NCBI RefSeq assembly: GCF_900215485.1
Contig: NZ_OCMZ01000002.1
Coordinates: 310,001 to 374,000 of the forward strand
Length of the DNA: 64,000 nt
Source: Nitrosovibrio sp. Nv4
GTDB lineage: Bacteria > Pseudomonadota > Gammaproteobacteria > Burkholderiales > Nitrosomonadaceae
Direction: 5' to 3'
The notes below the pieces were generated by a model. That model had not been told where the DNA came from. It did not search any database and saw nothing but the letters and a program-made list of their open reading frames with translations. Shown here piece after piece: positions 26,462 to 36,597 of the stretch. Position 1 is the first letter of the stretch; every line of letters begins with the position of its first letter. The translations under genes and the position numbers were made by a program.

Positions 26462-26797
26462 ATGAAGAAACTCTGCTCCGCCACTAATCTCATGGAAGCC
26501 CAGATCATGCTTGATCTGCTTGGGCATGCGAATATCGCTGCGCGACTGTTTAACGAACACGCGCAGGGCGGCCTTGGGGACATCCCTTTTACGCACGCTT
26601 ATCCTGAGGTGTGGGTAGTCCGCGACAGCGACTTTGAACGGGGTCTGGCGATCATAAGGGATTTTGAGAAAACGCCGACCGAAAACCGCGTCGTATTCTG
26701 CCGTGCATGCGGTGAGGAAAATCCACGCAATTTTCAACTATGCTGGCAATGCGGCGCGGGACTTGAAATCGCGATATCGAATGCAGGATATCGCTGA
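26462..26797 (+). CDS. DUF2007 signal-transducing-like protein with zinc ribbon
   Basis: 111 residues. N-terminal DUF2007-like region (residues 1-66: NLMEAQIMLDLLGHANIAAR, YPEVWVVRDSDFERGLAIIR) followed by a C-terminal zinc ribbon FCRACGEENPRNFQLCWQCG with two CxxC pairs. Cytoplasmic, function unknown. Start ATG has GAGGG close upstream. Confidence 0.82.
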   Translation: MKKLCSATNLMEAQIMLDLLGHANIAARLFNEHAQGGLGDIPFTHAYPEVWVVRDSDFERGLAIIRDFEKTPTENRVVFCRACGEENPRNFQLCWQCGAGLEIAISNAGYR

Positions 26798-26859
26798 TAC
26801 ATCGCATAGGTGGAAGTAGCGGTTCGGTTCTTCAGCAGCAACACAGAAAGGAACTCATC

Positions 26860-27834
26860 ATGAATGAACGTTCCCTCGGCCTCATCCGCAAACGTCCGCT
26901 TGGCCGTACTGGCTTGGAAATCGCACCGCTGGTATTTGGCGGCAACGTATTCGGCTGGACTGTCGATCAACAAACTGCCTTTATGCTGCTGGATCGTTTC
27001 GTGGAAGGGGGCCTTAATGCCATAGACACCGCAGACGCCTACTCCACCTGGGTGCCGGGTAATCAGGGCGGCGAATCGGAAACAATCATTGGCAACTGGT
27101 TCAAGGCTTCACCCGCGCGCCGCGAGAAAATGGTCCTCATTACCAAGGTCGGCGCCCAGCTCGTCGAGGACAAGAAGGGCTTGTCGGCCAAACGTATCGC
27201 AGAGGCAGCCGAAAATTCATGGCGCCGCCTGCAGACTGATTATATCGACCTTTATCTGAGCCATCGTCCGGACCCGGAAACGCCGGTCGATGAAACACTG
27301 CGCGCCTATGAGAACCTCATCCGGCAAGGCAAGGTAAAGGCGATTGGCGCATCCAACTACAACGCCGTCCAGTTGCGTGAGGCATTGACAATTGCATCGA
27401 AACAATGCCTGCCGCGCTACGAAGTTTTGGAGCCCGAATACAATCTGTACGACCGCAGCGGCTACGAAGGGGAATTACGCGATTTGTGTATCGAGGAAGG
27501 TCTCGGGGTCATCACTTATTACAGCCTCGCATCAGGCTTCCTGTCCGGTAAATACCGCTCTCAGGACGATCTCGGGAAGAGCGTCCGAGGTCGGGGCGCC
27601 AGTAAATATCTCAATGACCGCGGCTTTCGAATTCTGCACGCATTGGACACCGTGGCGGGGGTGCACGGTGCAGCGCCGGCGGAGGTGGCGCTGGCATGGT
27701 TGATCGCTCGGGAAGGCGTTACCGCGCCCATTGCCAGCGCAACGAATGTTCAACAGGTTGACAGCCTGATCCGTGCGGCGCATCTCAGACTCTCTATCTC
27801 CGATACCGAACTGTTGAGTGCAGCCAGCGGATAG
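26860..27834 (+). CDS. Aldo/keto reductase
   Basis: 324-residue NADPH-dependent oxidoreductase with a TIM barrel. Signature parts: RPLGRTGLEIAPLVFGGNVF near the start, NAIDTADAYSTW with the catalytic Asp/Tyr, KMVLITKVG with the catalytic Lys region, DYIDLYLSHRPDPETPVDET, and AIGASNYNAVQL. It resembles the YajO/Gfo group acting on small aldehydes or sugars. Monocistronic. Confidence 0.92.
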   Translation: MNERSLGLIRKRPLGRTGLEIAPLVFGGNVFGWTVDQQTAFMLLDRFVEGGLNAIDTADAYSTWVPGNQGGESETIIGNWFKASPARREKMVLITKVGAQLVEDKKGLSAKRIAEAAENSWRRLQTDYIDLYLSHRPDPETPVDETLRAYENLIRQGKVKAIGASNYNAVQLREALTIASKQCLPRYEVLEPEYNLYDRSGYEGELRDLCIEEGLGVITYYSLASGFLSGKYRSQDDLGKSVRGRGASKYLNDRGFRILHALDTVAGVHGAAPAEVALAWLIAREGVTAPIASATNVQQVDSLIRAAHLRLSISDTELLSAASG

Positions 27835-28289
27835 GAACTTGCAGAGGCCGTGCTTCACCGCCGAAATCACGGTCATCGAAAGATGTGCCGCTTACGTCGG
27901 ATATTAGCAACAGTTCCGACTCTTTCAACGTGTAGTTATTGAAGGGATCGCACGGCATCATTCTCCCCGCTTTATCCTTGGCAAGCGGCACACTCGCTGG
28001 CAACAATTCCCCATTGATTCTCGGGTTCTCTTCTGTCTAAACGACCTGGTCATTTTCCTGGCCAGTACGCGCTTCATCACGAAACCGTAATCGCCGGGGA
28101 AAAACCCGGGCCGATGTGTCGACATACCTTACACTTTCCTCGTCAAGTCTAATAAATCCCTTCAAATCCAATGAGTAAAGATACGGAACAAGTCTTGCTT
28201 AAAATTGAGAGCAGGAGGGAAAAACAGATGTTGACGTAACCCAGGCTTGTCACTGGTTTTTTCGTAACTGTATTCTTTAGGAGGCTAGC
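27835..28289. other. Intergenic region
   Basis: 455 nt between the reductase and the PEP-CTERM protein. A 70-codon minus-strand frame (27794-28006) overlaps the reductase end and has no support. AT-rich DNA at 28139-28260 is a possible promoter zone for the PEP-CTERM gene, which has a good AGGAGG site. Confidence 0.4.
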
Positions 28290-28883
28290 ATGAAAACTTT
28301 TGGAGCAATAATTGCTATCAGCTTGACCGCAGGAAGCGCAAACGGAGCGGATTTTTCATTTGCCGGTGGGTTTAACAATGACAATGAAGTGCAGGAATTC
28401 AATTTCACCGTGGCAGAAGCAGTCGCGGACGTCACCTTGCGCACCTGGTCTTATGCGGGAGGAACAAATGCCCAGGGGACAGTAATTGAGCGAGGCGGGT
28501 TTGATCCCGTCGTTTCACTCTTCAATGGGTCTACCGGGGCCCTGATAGGTCACAACGACGACGGACATTTGATTCTAGATCCTGTTAACGGGTTCGGTTT
28601 TGATTCATTTCTGATGAGCAATCTTTCGGCTGGCAGCTACACTGCCACGGTGACGCAATACAGCAACTTCTCAGTTGGTGCATTGGCTGACGGTTTCGAC
28701 GGCAGTGGTCGGACTAATTTTGGCAACCGGGATTCACATTGGGCACTGGACGTGCTGAATGTCGAGAGCGCTTCCCTTGGCGCTTCCTACATCTCCTCGC
28801 CAATTCCAGAACCGGAAACGTACGCCCTGCTGCTTGCGGGCCTTGGTCTTATCGGCTTCATGACCCGCTTCAGACGGGAATAA
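28290..28883 (+). CDS. PEP-CTERM-anchored exported protein
   Basis: 197 residues. Signal peptide MKTFGAIIAISLTAGSANG and a C-terminal sorting signal: PIPEPETYALLLAGLGLIGF, then a basic end TRFRRE. This is the PEP-CTERM tag cut by exosortase/EpsH, linked to exopolysaccharide or biofilm. The middle is a beta-rich DVUA0089-type domain (NFTVAEAVADVTLRTWSYAG; DPVVSLFNGSTGALIGHNDD). Exosortase itself is not in the window. Start has AGGAGG. Confidence 0.9.
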   Translation: MKTFGAIIAISLTAGSANGADFSFAGGFNNDNEVQEFNFTVAEAVADVTLRTWSYAGGTNAQGTVIERGGFDPVVSLFNGSTGALIGHNDDGHLILDPVNGFGFDSFLMSNLSAGSYTATVTQYSNFSVGALADGFDGSGRTNFGNRDSHWALDVLNVESASLGASYISSPIPEPETYALLLAGLGLIGFMTRFRRE

Positions 28884-29056
28884 CATTTGGCAACCAATGG
28901 GATCTGAAAAAAATAGCGGAACGCTTTCGCAAGAAAATCCGTCCCGCTGTTTTGCTAAGGTACGCTAGCGGCTTCTGCCCCTGTCATGCCGTTCAACATG
29001 AAACCGTTTTTTCTATCGTAAGGTTCTGAGTCTAAACATCATATGCCGCACGCTCC

Positions 29057-31318
29057 TCAAAAAGTATAACTTGCATTCAAACCCACCATCACATGCCGTC
29101 CCGGTGCGGGTTCATAAAAGCGCCCGTTGCCTTCATTTACAATCACCGAACCGACATATCCGGTACCGCTGACATTATCCACGCGCACAAATTCGCTGAG
29201 CTTCCAACGGCCGATCCGGTGCGAGTAGACGAGCCGAACGTTTGCCATGGCGTACTGTTTCGCAGCTTCGGTATTAGTATCGTTGACGAAAATTTTATCG
29301 CGATAGATTGCTTCCAGTACCGCTGAAAAACCCGGCAAGCCACGCCTCCAGGCCAGTTCTGCGTAAGCCGTGTTGCGGGGCACGCCGGGAAGAAAATTGC
29401 CTTCGGCTACTGTTACGAGGGGCGATGTAGCCCTTGGGCGGTAAGCGAAGGAATCCTGGAACTTGGCGTCAAGATAGGTATAAGACAAATAGGCGGAAAC
29501 GTCGGTGCCGAAACGGTAGTCGGCTGAAAGCTCTATTCCGCGCCGTCTTGTGTCGGCCGAATTCTGGAAAGTGGTTCTGCCCCCGGAATTGGTAGCAGGC
29601 AGAATCTCATTGCTGACATGGGTCTCGAAAAGCGCCAGATTGACACGAGTATTATCCGTGGCCAGCCATTTGACCCCTGCTTCGACATTGCGGCTCTTGC
29701 TCGGCCGAAGCGCGAAATTGAGGCCACTCGCGCCGTCTGGCCTATAGGCGAGCTCCGTGAAAGTCGGTGTCTCGAAACCCGTGCCCCCGCTGACATACAG
29801 ATTGAGGGTGGGTGCTGCTTTGTACAATAGTCCCAGTACGGGATTCACATTGCGAAAAGTCAGGCTACCGCTGTCATTGCCATTGCCCGTGCGGATAAAA
29901 AGATCCTCGGATTTGAATTTCACTTCCGTATGGCGCAGTCCAGCGGAGAATGCCCAGGCGCGCGCAAATTGCCACTCGGCCTGCGCATACTGGCTGAAAC
30001 TGGTGACTGTGTCATTCTCGTTGCGGCGCAGGTTGCCCCGTACCCCCAATACCGTGCCGGAGAAATTCTCGAATCCCTTGCGCCGTTCCCTGGATGTCTC
30101 ATAGTCGATGCCCGTGCTCAGCGTCAGCGGGCGCGGCCCGCTGCTGCGATACGTCCATCGCAGACCCAATCCCCCGAATTCGCGATCCAGATCGATTACG
30201 CCCCCGGAACTGGTAACCGGAATCTGCGCGCCGAGCGGCACGGCAAGAAACTGCTCGATCTGTCGGGTTCCTGCATACCCGATCAGCTTGACAGTGTTCG
30301 CGGCGGAAAATCTATGTTCATATACCAATCCGCCCTGCGTATTGCCGATACTCTTGCGAGTGTTGAAGTTGATGACGCTTGCATCAGCCTGGCGTGGATT
30401 CGCCAGCACCTGAGCACGCGTCAGTCCGAGAGGGTCCTGGGTATTGTCCTGGTGCAGTTCGTTAACCATCAACGTAAGCTTGGCATCGTGATTGAACCGG
30501 TAAGTCAGCTTGGCGTTCGCCTGGTAGCGGGTGGCAGCGCTATGTTCGCGGTAGCCATCCGTCTGAAAACGCGAAACATCGACCACGTAATTGAACGGCC
30601 CCGCAGTTCCGCCTGTTCCATTTACGCCGCCTGTTCCATCCGTTCCGCCGAGCGTGCCGCCCAGCTTGACCTCCCCGCGAATCGTGCCATAGCTGCCGCC
30701 AAGCACCGTGCCGGATAGCGTGGTTGCCGCCGGGCCATCCTCCGTGAATGCCTGTATCACCCCGCCTGAGGCATTGCCATAGATAGCCGAGAACGGGCCG
30801 CGCAATACTTCGATTCGTTTGGTCGAACCGAGATTGATATTGGCCGCCTGACCCTGACCGTCGGGCATGCTTGCGGGAATGTCATCGACGACCATCCGTA
30901 TGCCGCGAATGCCGAAAGTGGAACGCGCCCCAAAGCCGCGGATTGATACCTGCAGATCCTGCGCGTAATTTTGCCGGTTTTGAATAACCAGGCCGGGAAC
31001 GCGAGATAGTGCTTCAGAAAGATTGATCCGCGGTTGCGCTTCCTGGATAACCGGCGCTTCAACCACGTCGATGGACATGGGCAGCAAGAAACTCGACTGT
31101 TCCATGCGGGTGCCGCTAATGACGACAGGATTGAGGATCGGCAGGGTGCCAGCCGGTGCTGCGTCTTGCTGGACGACTGGTGGAGTGACCGACTGGACGC
31201 CTGTCTGCGCTATGGAGGGGCCTGACACCGATACCAGAATAGGCAGGAGAACGACAACGACTACCGGAATTAGGCACGGCGTTTTCAATGACTTTCGCTT
31301 TTTACGCCGATATATCAC
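29057..31318 (-). CDS. TonB-dependent outer-membrane receptor
   Basis: 753 residues. Signal-like N-terminus (TPCLIPVVVVVLLPILVSVS), plug domain beginning PILNPVVISGTRMEQSSFLL with NLSEALSRVPGLVIQNRQ and SIRGFGARSTFGIRGIRMVV, IEVLRGPFSAIYGNASGGVI, then a beta barrel ending in the typical aromatic terminus VMVGLNASYTF. It imports a siderophore, metal or other ligand using energy from TonB; the ligand cannot be named. A long Gly/Thr repeat (GGTLGGTDGTGGVNGTGGTA) sits in an early barrel loop. Single gene. Confidence 0.93.
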   Translation of the reverse strand: MIYRRKKRKSLKTPCLIPVVVVVLLPILVSVSGPSIAQTGVQSVTPPVVQQDAAPAGTLPILNPVVISGTRMEQSSFLLPMSIDVVEAPVIQEAQPRINLSEALSRVPGLVIQNRQNYAQDLQVSIRGFGARSTFGIRGIRMVVDDIPASMPDGQGQAANINLGSTKRIEVLRGPFSAIYGNASGGVIQAFTEDGPAATTLSGTVLGGSYGTIRGEVKLGGTLGGTDGTGGVNGTGGTAGPFNYVVDVSRFQTDGYREHSAATRYQANAKLTYRFNHDAKLTLMVNELHQDNTQDPLGLTRAQVLANPRQADASVINFNTRKSIGNTQGGLVYEHRFSAANTVKLIGYAGTRQIEQFLAVPLGAQIPVTSSGGVIDLDREFGGLGLRWTYRSSGPRPLTLSTGIDYETSRERRKGFENFSGTVLGVRGNLRRNENDTVTSFSQYAQAEWQFARAWAFSAGLRHTEVKFKSEDLFIRTGNGNDSGSLTFRNVNPVLGLLYKAAPTLNLYVSGGTGFETPTFTELAYRPDGASGLNFALRPSKSRNVEAGVKWLATDNTRVNLALFETHVSNEILPATNSGGRTTFQNSADTRRRGIELSADYRFGTDVSAYLSYTYLDAKFQDSFAYRPRATSPLVTVAEGNFLPGVPRNTAYAELAWRRGLPGFSAVLEAIYRDKIFVNDTNTEAAKQYAMANVRLVYSHRIGRWKLSEFVRVDNVSGTGYVGSVIVNEGNGRFYEPAPGRHVMVGLNASYTF

Positions 31319-31520
31319 AACATGATAGCTGTACTTTTATACATCCATCAACATTCGCTATGGAGGCAGTTTGCTCAGGCTTATGAACTACCGCCACTAT
31401 CGCAGCTAATGGCTATTATCTGGTAACGTGGGTCAATGGAAAGGCCCGGAAAACGCGGACGCTTTACAGCCAATCGCAGTTAATATAGGATTAAGTCTCA
31501 TTCGCATATGGAGACAAACC

Positions 31521-31775
31521 ATGACAATTCCGGCATTCACTGATACTCAAATTCCTGACGCCTATACAGACGCATTGAAAGCGATTGTCACCGCGCTGGG
31601 CTGGCAAATCGACCCTGTACGTCTCCATGCGGATCTTCAGGCAATCGCAAACGTTACAAGAAGAGGCGGCCACGGGGCATCGGCAGGGCTTATAGATGAG
31701 CTCGCACATACCGTCGAGGCCAGGCTCCTCACCACGAAGGCAAGCATTGAGCGCACGGCGATTCCTTTTCGTTGA
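31521..31775 (+). CDS. Small hypothetical protein
   Basis: 84 residues from MTIPAFTDTQIPDAYTDALK, with GGAG 7 nt upstream. Mixed helical composition, no Cys, includes a TRRGGHGASAG loop. No family recognised; soluble, probably cytoplasmic. Confidence 0.65.
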   Translation: MTIPAFTDTQIPDAYTDALKAIVTALGWQIDPVRLHADLQAIANVTRRGGHGASAGLIDELAHTVEARLLTTKASIERTAIPFR

Positions 31776-32002
31776 CCGTCCTGACTGGCTGGAGAGTAGC
31801 CAGAGTAGCGCAACCTAGCCGGCGAGGGGCCAGCCAAAGCCGAACAGAATTGCGAGCATTGATTCCTTTTCATCATCGCAGCAGACGCCAACTGTTATTC
31901 GCATCCGTGAAACGGAGATGGTGTATTTAGAACACGTGAAGCACGAATAACCCAACGGGATTGAATTGCCGGGTTACGCCATGCTAATGATCCGACGAAT
32001 CG

Positions 32003-32419
32003 TTAATACATCTGACCAGGGGCTGGTGTGAGTGGCGGCGCGATAGGAGTAGAGGAAGAGGAAGAGGACGAAGAACTTTGCTCTGCCCTCTGCTTTCCAG
32101 CAGCGGCTTCTTTATTCATCTTCTCCACCGCATTATTTATTCTCGCCTGCTCCGCGGTTGCCGCCTGATTAATAGCTGAGCTGTCGGCATTCGCTTCTTT
32201 GACCATACAGTCGTGGTAAGCCTGTATTTTTTCCTGCCAGGCATTTAGCGTACCAATGCTCCGATTGAAAGCATCGGCGCTGCTTGAGTCGATAACAGGC
32301 GCTTCAGGCATGGCGCCGCAGCCGCTTGGCGACCATTTGCCGCCTTCCAGAACACCAGCATTTACCGCAAATGTGGTAATGAGCGCGGTAGAAGCGACAA
32401 GAAGAATGAATGGTTTCAT
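32003..32419 (-). CDS. Secreted protein with C-terminal Ser-rich tail
   Basis: 138 residues. Signal peptide MKPFILLVASTALITTFAVN, then a region with two Cys (PSGCGAMPEAP, YHDCMVKEA) around a predicted helix, and a Ser run of nine residues before PIAPPLTPAPGQMY. It resembles small periplasmic proteins of unknown role. The Ser/Pro tail is likely disordered. Confidence 0.75.
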   Translation of the reverse strand: MKPFILLVASTALITTFAVNAGVLEGGKWSPSGCGAMPEAPVIDSSSADAFNRSIGTLNAWQEKIQAYHDCMVKEANADSSAINQAATAEQARINNAVEKMNKEAAAGKQRAEQSSSSSSSSSTPIAPPLTPAPGQMY

Positions 32420-33003
32420 AAGCTATTGCCTCCGTATAGTTTATGGGAATATCGCTTGATGGCTTAATCTACTGATCCGATCCGAATATTCTTAGCTTTG
32501 GCAGCGACACAAAATGAGTTTGCTCAAAACTGGATACATTCTTCTGATCCTTAAGCAATAATATAACACTGCACCGGACAATCGATATCGGCTTGGATGT
32601 CGCAATCGTGCTCGGACGTACAATAGATTATTTGGCAATCCAGCGGTTTGGGTCGCCACTCCAAATACCCTGGAATAAAGCATGCTCTGAACTTGTACTC
32701 ATCGCAAGAAAATATTTCCCGCCTTTGCACTTAATGCCTCGGTCCACACGACCAGGGCGGGATGCATCTTGGTAAATCGCTTTCTGTATAGGGAAATGGT
32801 ACTAGCACAATGTCCTGTCCGCTTCAGAACTCTATTCTACAAGCGTGTAAAACGATTGTTCGTAGGTCCTTCTTTCCCTGACGATATAAGCGGTTCACGT
32901 AATTTCGCAGCAAGATAAACTCGCACCGCTTCACGGAAATATACGAGAGTAGCGACAGATACGCTAATATAGCCGACCCATAACAACTTCATTTCGTAAA
33001 ACC
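32420..33003. other. Intergenic region before the polysaccharide island
   Basis: 584 nt without a supported gene; candidate frames are short and lack ribosome sites. It probably contains the promoter of the O-antigen ligase gene, which has a GTG start and a weak ribosome site. No tRNA or repeat seen. Confidence 0.4.
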
Positions 33004-34251
33004 GTGTCAACATCCGTTACCTCGCCCAACCTCTTGCAAAGCGCTTCTACATGGCGCGATATGCTGGCAAAGATTGCGCTACTCTTTTTCGGTATCGCCT
33101 TGTGGCACAAAGGACTGAGTTTTTATGGCTACTATCTCCTCCCCGTAGCCTGGGTCCTGGATGGAGGTTTGCGCCGATTCAGGCAGACGCTTAACGAGCC
33201 ATTTGTTATAGGTATGCTTGTTCTGTGTTTTGTCCTCGCTCTGGGAATCCTCTGGAGTGATGATCCTAAACTTGGCTTCAAGGTTTGGCGAAGGTACTTC
33301 GCATTCCTGGTTTTTATCCCCTATTTATCCCTGTTGAATAAAGAGCGGTTGCCGTGGGCGATCGGTGGCCTGCTCGCAGGTTATCTCGGTGTTCTGCTTA
33401 CCGGCATACATCAGTGGATAATCATGAACACGCAAGGTATTCCGACCCTTAGGCTAACTTACCTAGACTTTTCTGCAATGCTCGGGATCGGGATCATACT
33501 GACTCTTTATCTTGCTGATATAAGTAAAAACAAAAAGACCAAATCACTCTTGTGGTTTCTGGCTATCCTTTTACTATTCATTCAATTTAATCAGAATGCA
33601 CGCGGAATTCTTATAGCCACGCTCATTTCATCCGGGCTATTACTTTTACTGCTGCACAAAAAAGAAATCAGAACCCTTCTTACGGTCATGGCATCGCTAA
33701 TTATCGTGATCGCCGTGTTTGCATACACCAGCACCAGCTTCCACGAACGGATGGCGCAAGCCGAGCATGACATAGAATTGTCCAAACTAGGACAGTACGA
33801 TACCAGTCTGGGATATCGTTTGGCTCTATGGGACGTGGGGTTGCACGGTATTGCGGAGCGCCCGCTTTTAGGTCGTGGTACGGGTATGGCGGGTAGCTAC
33901 TTCGATAAAACTATTGAGACCTACAAGAGTGGCCTCTACAAGGAACTGCTGAAATTTTCGCCAATTTACCATTACCACAACGACTGGATCGAGGTAGGAA
34001 TGCATTTGGGAGCGCTTGGCCTCGCAGCTTATGCTTTTTTTTTGCAAAGCTGGTTTCGGACCCTAAGAATACATCGACTTACACCCTTAGGTGCAGCTTT
34101 TATGTGCTTTATCGTTCTGCTCGGCCTAACGGATGTTTTTGTAATATTCAGACAAAATCTTTATCTGATCCTTATCATTACCGCCATTGGTGTCACTTGG
34201 CAGAAAGCTTATGGGCTCACTTCTGTCCAGACAGAAAACTACCCTGTGTAA
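33004..34251 (+). CDS. O-antigen ligase/polymerase family membrane protein (WaaL/Wzy-like)
   Basis: 415 residues with about ten transmembrane helices and the Wzy_C pattern: a large periplasmic loop with YRLALWDVGLHGIAERPLLG and FSPIYHYHNDWIEVGMHLG. Joins O-antigen to lipid A core, or polymerises repeat units, in the periplasmic face of the inner membrane. GTG start at 33004; an ATG at 33061 is a possible alternative. First gene of the polysaccharide island, normal base composition compared with the AT-rich genes that follow. Confidence 0.85.
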   Translation: MSTSVTSPNLLQSASTWRDMLAKIALLFFGIALWHKGLSFYGYYLLPVAWVLDGGLRRFRQTLNEPFVIGMLVLCFVLALGILWSDDPKLGFKVWRRYFAFLVFIPYLSLLNKERLPWAIGGLLAGYLGVLLTGIHQWIIMNTQGIPTLRLTYLDFSAMLGIGIILTLYLADISKNKKTKSLLWFLAILLLFIQFNQNARGILIATLISSGLLLLLLHKKEIRTLLTVMASLIIVIAVFAYTSTSFHERMAQAEHDIELSKLGQYDTSLGYRLALWDVGLHGIAERPLLGRGTGMAGSYFDKTIETYKSGLYKELLKFSPIYHYHNDWIEVGMHLGALGLAAYAFFLQSWFRTLRIHRLTPLGAAFMCFIVLLGLTDVFVIFRQNLYLILIITAIGVTWQKAYGLTSVQTENYPV

Positions 34252-34395
34252 TGTGATTGGATGCTTGCAAGCGCTTGCGCATCGCGAAAAGGGTGCTCCA
34301 CTATCTGCATCCACTTCATGCTGGCAGTCGAAGGACTTAAATTCGTTAAACAGGCGCTACTTTTGAAAGAACGCAAATAATAATCAACGAAAATT

Positions 34396-35406
34396 ATGTC
34401 AATAATATTCTTGTCACCTCATCATGACACCCCCCATGGGGGGATTAAGGTTATGTATAGGCAATCCGAGATGCTATATGCTAATAACGTTGAAAGCTAT
34501 ATTTTTCACCCCCGGAAACCCAATTTTTCTTGCACATGGTTTTCTCACAACGCCAAACCTTTTATCCCCAGAAAATCCCGCTTCTCTTCTACATGGTTTT
34601 CTCGTGTCAGCAAATTTCTCGAGCCAGGGATTTTTGATGCAAAGAATGATTTCCTTGTGATACCTGAAATTTGGGCGGCCCGATATGGAAATCAATGCAT
34701 TGATGCTGGTTTGAGATATGCTATTTATGTGCAAGGTGGATATTTAATTCACACTGGTATAGGGTCTTTATCGGAGAGAGATCTGAGACGTGCTTATGAT
34801 CATGCTGATATTTTAATGTCGATATCAGAAGATACCTCCACCATGATCTCTCTGGCTTTTCCATCCATATCACATCAAAAAATTATTAGACTTTTTCCAA
34901 ATGTTGGGGAAACTTTTGGTGCGGGGGTAAAGCAAAAAATCATTAGCTTTATACCGAGAAAGTTGCCTAAACATGCTGAGCAGGTATGTTTTTATCTGAA
35001 GCAATACTTACCTGAAGGTTGGGAATTGGTGCCAATCATAAATCGCACTGAAAAAGACGTAGGCTCGATTCTGGCAAAGAGTTCCATATTTATGTCATTT
35101 TCTGATTTAGAAGGATTTTCACTGCCGCCTCTTGAGGCGGCAATTTCCGGAAATATCGTTGTTGGGTATACAGGGCAGGGTGCAAAAGAATATTTTTATA
35201 AACCAGTTTTTCGAGATATTCCGAATGGTGATTTGAAGGGGTTTGTTGAAAGTGTTCGCACAGCGATTCGGGATGTGGAGGCTGGAATACCACAAACCAT
35301 TGAATTTAAAAAACAATTAGAGGATGTCAAGCGGACTTATTCTGCCGAAAATGAGTTGTTTCACTTATTGAAATTTTCATCTCTGGTTAATCAAACTTTG
35401 GGTTAG
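34396..35406 (+). CDS. Glycosyltransferase, GT-B type (GT4-like), AT-rich
   Basis: 336 residues. N-terminal HDTPHGGIKVMYRQSEML fits a donor/acceptor-binding start, and the C-terminal FSDLEGFSLPPLEAAISGNI is the GT4-type nucleotide-sugar site. Transfers a sugar during surface polysaccharide assembly. Markedly more AT-rich than the flanking genome, suggesting horizontal acquisition. It contains a tandem duplication of 19 residues (see the repeat entry). Sugar specificity unknown. Confidence 0.82.
   Translation: MSIIFLSPHHDTPHGGIKVMYRQSEMLYANNVESYIFHPRKPNFSCTWFSHNAKPFIPRKSRFSSTWFSRVSKFLEPGIFDAKNDFLVIPEIWAARYGNQCIDAGLRYAIYVQGGYLIHTGIGSLSERDLRRAYDHADILMSISEDTSTMISLAFPSISHQKIIRLFPNVGETFGAGVKQKIISFIPRKLPKHAEQVCFYLKQYLPEGWELVPIINRTEKDVGSILAKSSIFMSFSDLEGFSLPPLEAAISGNIVVGYTGQGAKEYFYKPVFRDIPNGDLKGFVESVRTAIRDVEAGIPQTIEFKKQLEDVKRTYSAENELFHLLKFSSLVNQTLG
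34510..34623 (+). repeat. Two tandem 57-nt (19-codon) units in a glycosyltransferase gene
   Basis: Units encode PRKPNFSCTWFSHNAKPFI and PRKSRFSSTWFSRVSKFLE, identical in length with about half of residues matching. In frame, so the gene stays open. A likely in-frame duplication in a linker near the acceptor side. Confidence 0.65.
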
Positions 35407-35547
35407 AGATAGTAGGACAGCGATTAACCAGGAGCGATATGCTAAGGAAGTGCGTAATCTGTCGAGCGAAGTATGTACGAAGAAAGAAACCTATTCTATT
35501 GATTTCATTCCGGTAGCTCGGATTTATATGCCCCAGAATACCAGTAC

Positions 35548-36450
35548 ATGAAAAATTTTATTAAATGGCCCCTTAAGGCGATAGCTAAGGATTTAAGATA
35601 TTTTCGCGATTTGTCATTCTATTTGCTCACGAGGGAGAACATAACCGAAAAACCTTTGGTTAGGTTGCATAAAGAAGGGGTATCGTCTAATTACGATAGG
35701 CCCATATGTCTCTTTTGTAGTTACGACAAAGAAAATATTGTTAAAGAGAATGTGTATTATTATCTTAATGAGCTCATGCTGGCCGGGTTTGATATCGTAT
35801 TCATCAGCTCGAGCGATACCATTGTAGATGCAGACCTGAAGAAGCTATCCAAATGCTGTATAAAAATAATAAATCGAGAGAACAGAGGATACGATTTTTA
35901 TGGATGGAAAACAGGACTGGAAAAATATCCTCAATATAAATTTCACGTCGGCCTTTTGTTAGCAAACGACAGTGTTCTCGGGCCGCTTTTTAATATAACA
36001 GATATAATCGCAAGGCTCGAAAATTGCGAGGCAGATATTATTGGAATGACAAATTGTTTTCACTTTTATCCGCATCTGCAATCCTATTTTCTTTATTGCA
36101 AAAAAACTGTGGTTTTATCTGAAGAATTTCTCCGTTTTTTCCAAGAAGTTAAGGTTCTCGAGCTTAAAGTTGCTGTTATTCGAAAATATGAAGTTGGTTT
36201 TTCTCGGATTCTTAGTCATCGGTTTCGCATCGCAGCCCTTTATGATTTAGAACGTGTCCTAACTCAAATCAGCTATCGTGAAAAGCCCATGAAGTGGATT
36301 GAGCCAACATTCCACTTATGGAAACCCCTTGTTACTGAATTTAAATTCCCGTTCCTTAAAAAAAGCCTCCTAACACGGAGGGGTGTGAGCACCGAGGAAG
36401 TTTCAAAGGTGCTTACAGAAAATAACTCTACTTACAATCTCACGTCTTAG
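35548..36450 (+). CDS. Rhamnan-synthesis F-like glycosyltransferase-associated protein
   Basis: 300 residues resembling RgpF-type proteins of rhamnose-glucose polysaccharide synthesis: YDRPICLFCSYDKENIVKEN, then CIKIINRENRGYDFYGWKTG and FHVGLLLANDSVLGPLFNIT. Probably adds or modifies sugars on a surface polymer. Strongly AT-rich (AAAATATTTTATTAA-like runs), again unlike the genome, pointing to import with its neighbour. Confidence 0.85.
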   Translation: MKNFIKWPLKAIAKDLRYFRDLSFYLLTRENITEKPLVRLHKEGVSSNYDRPICLFCSYDKENIVKENVYYYLNELMLAGFDIVFISSSDTIVDADLKKLSKCCIKIINRENRGYDFYGWKTGLEKYPQYKFHVGLLLANDSVLGPLFNITDIIARLENCEADIIGMTNCFHFYPHLQSYFLYCKKTVVLSEEFLRFFQEVKVLELKVAVIRKYEVGFSRILSHRFRIAALYDLERVLTQISYREKPMKWIEPTFHLWKPLVTEFKFPFLKKSLLTRRGVSTEEVSKVLTENNSTYNLTS

Positions 36451-36597
36451 CTGGATTGACTGTTTCCGATTGCCAAAGATGGTAATGATGGTAATCTCCG
36501 CTTCTAGCGAGTGTTGGCAACTAATTCCAGAGTTAAACTGTAGCATAAAGCATCCTGGATAAGCGTTGCCCGCTCGGCGCTGATATTCAAAAAGTAG

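Noticed and set aside
27794-28006. 70-codon minus-strand frame after the aldo/keto reductase
   Set aside because: Overlaps the reductase end, no ribosome site or recognisable sequence.
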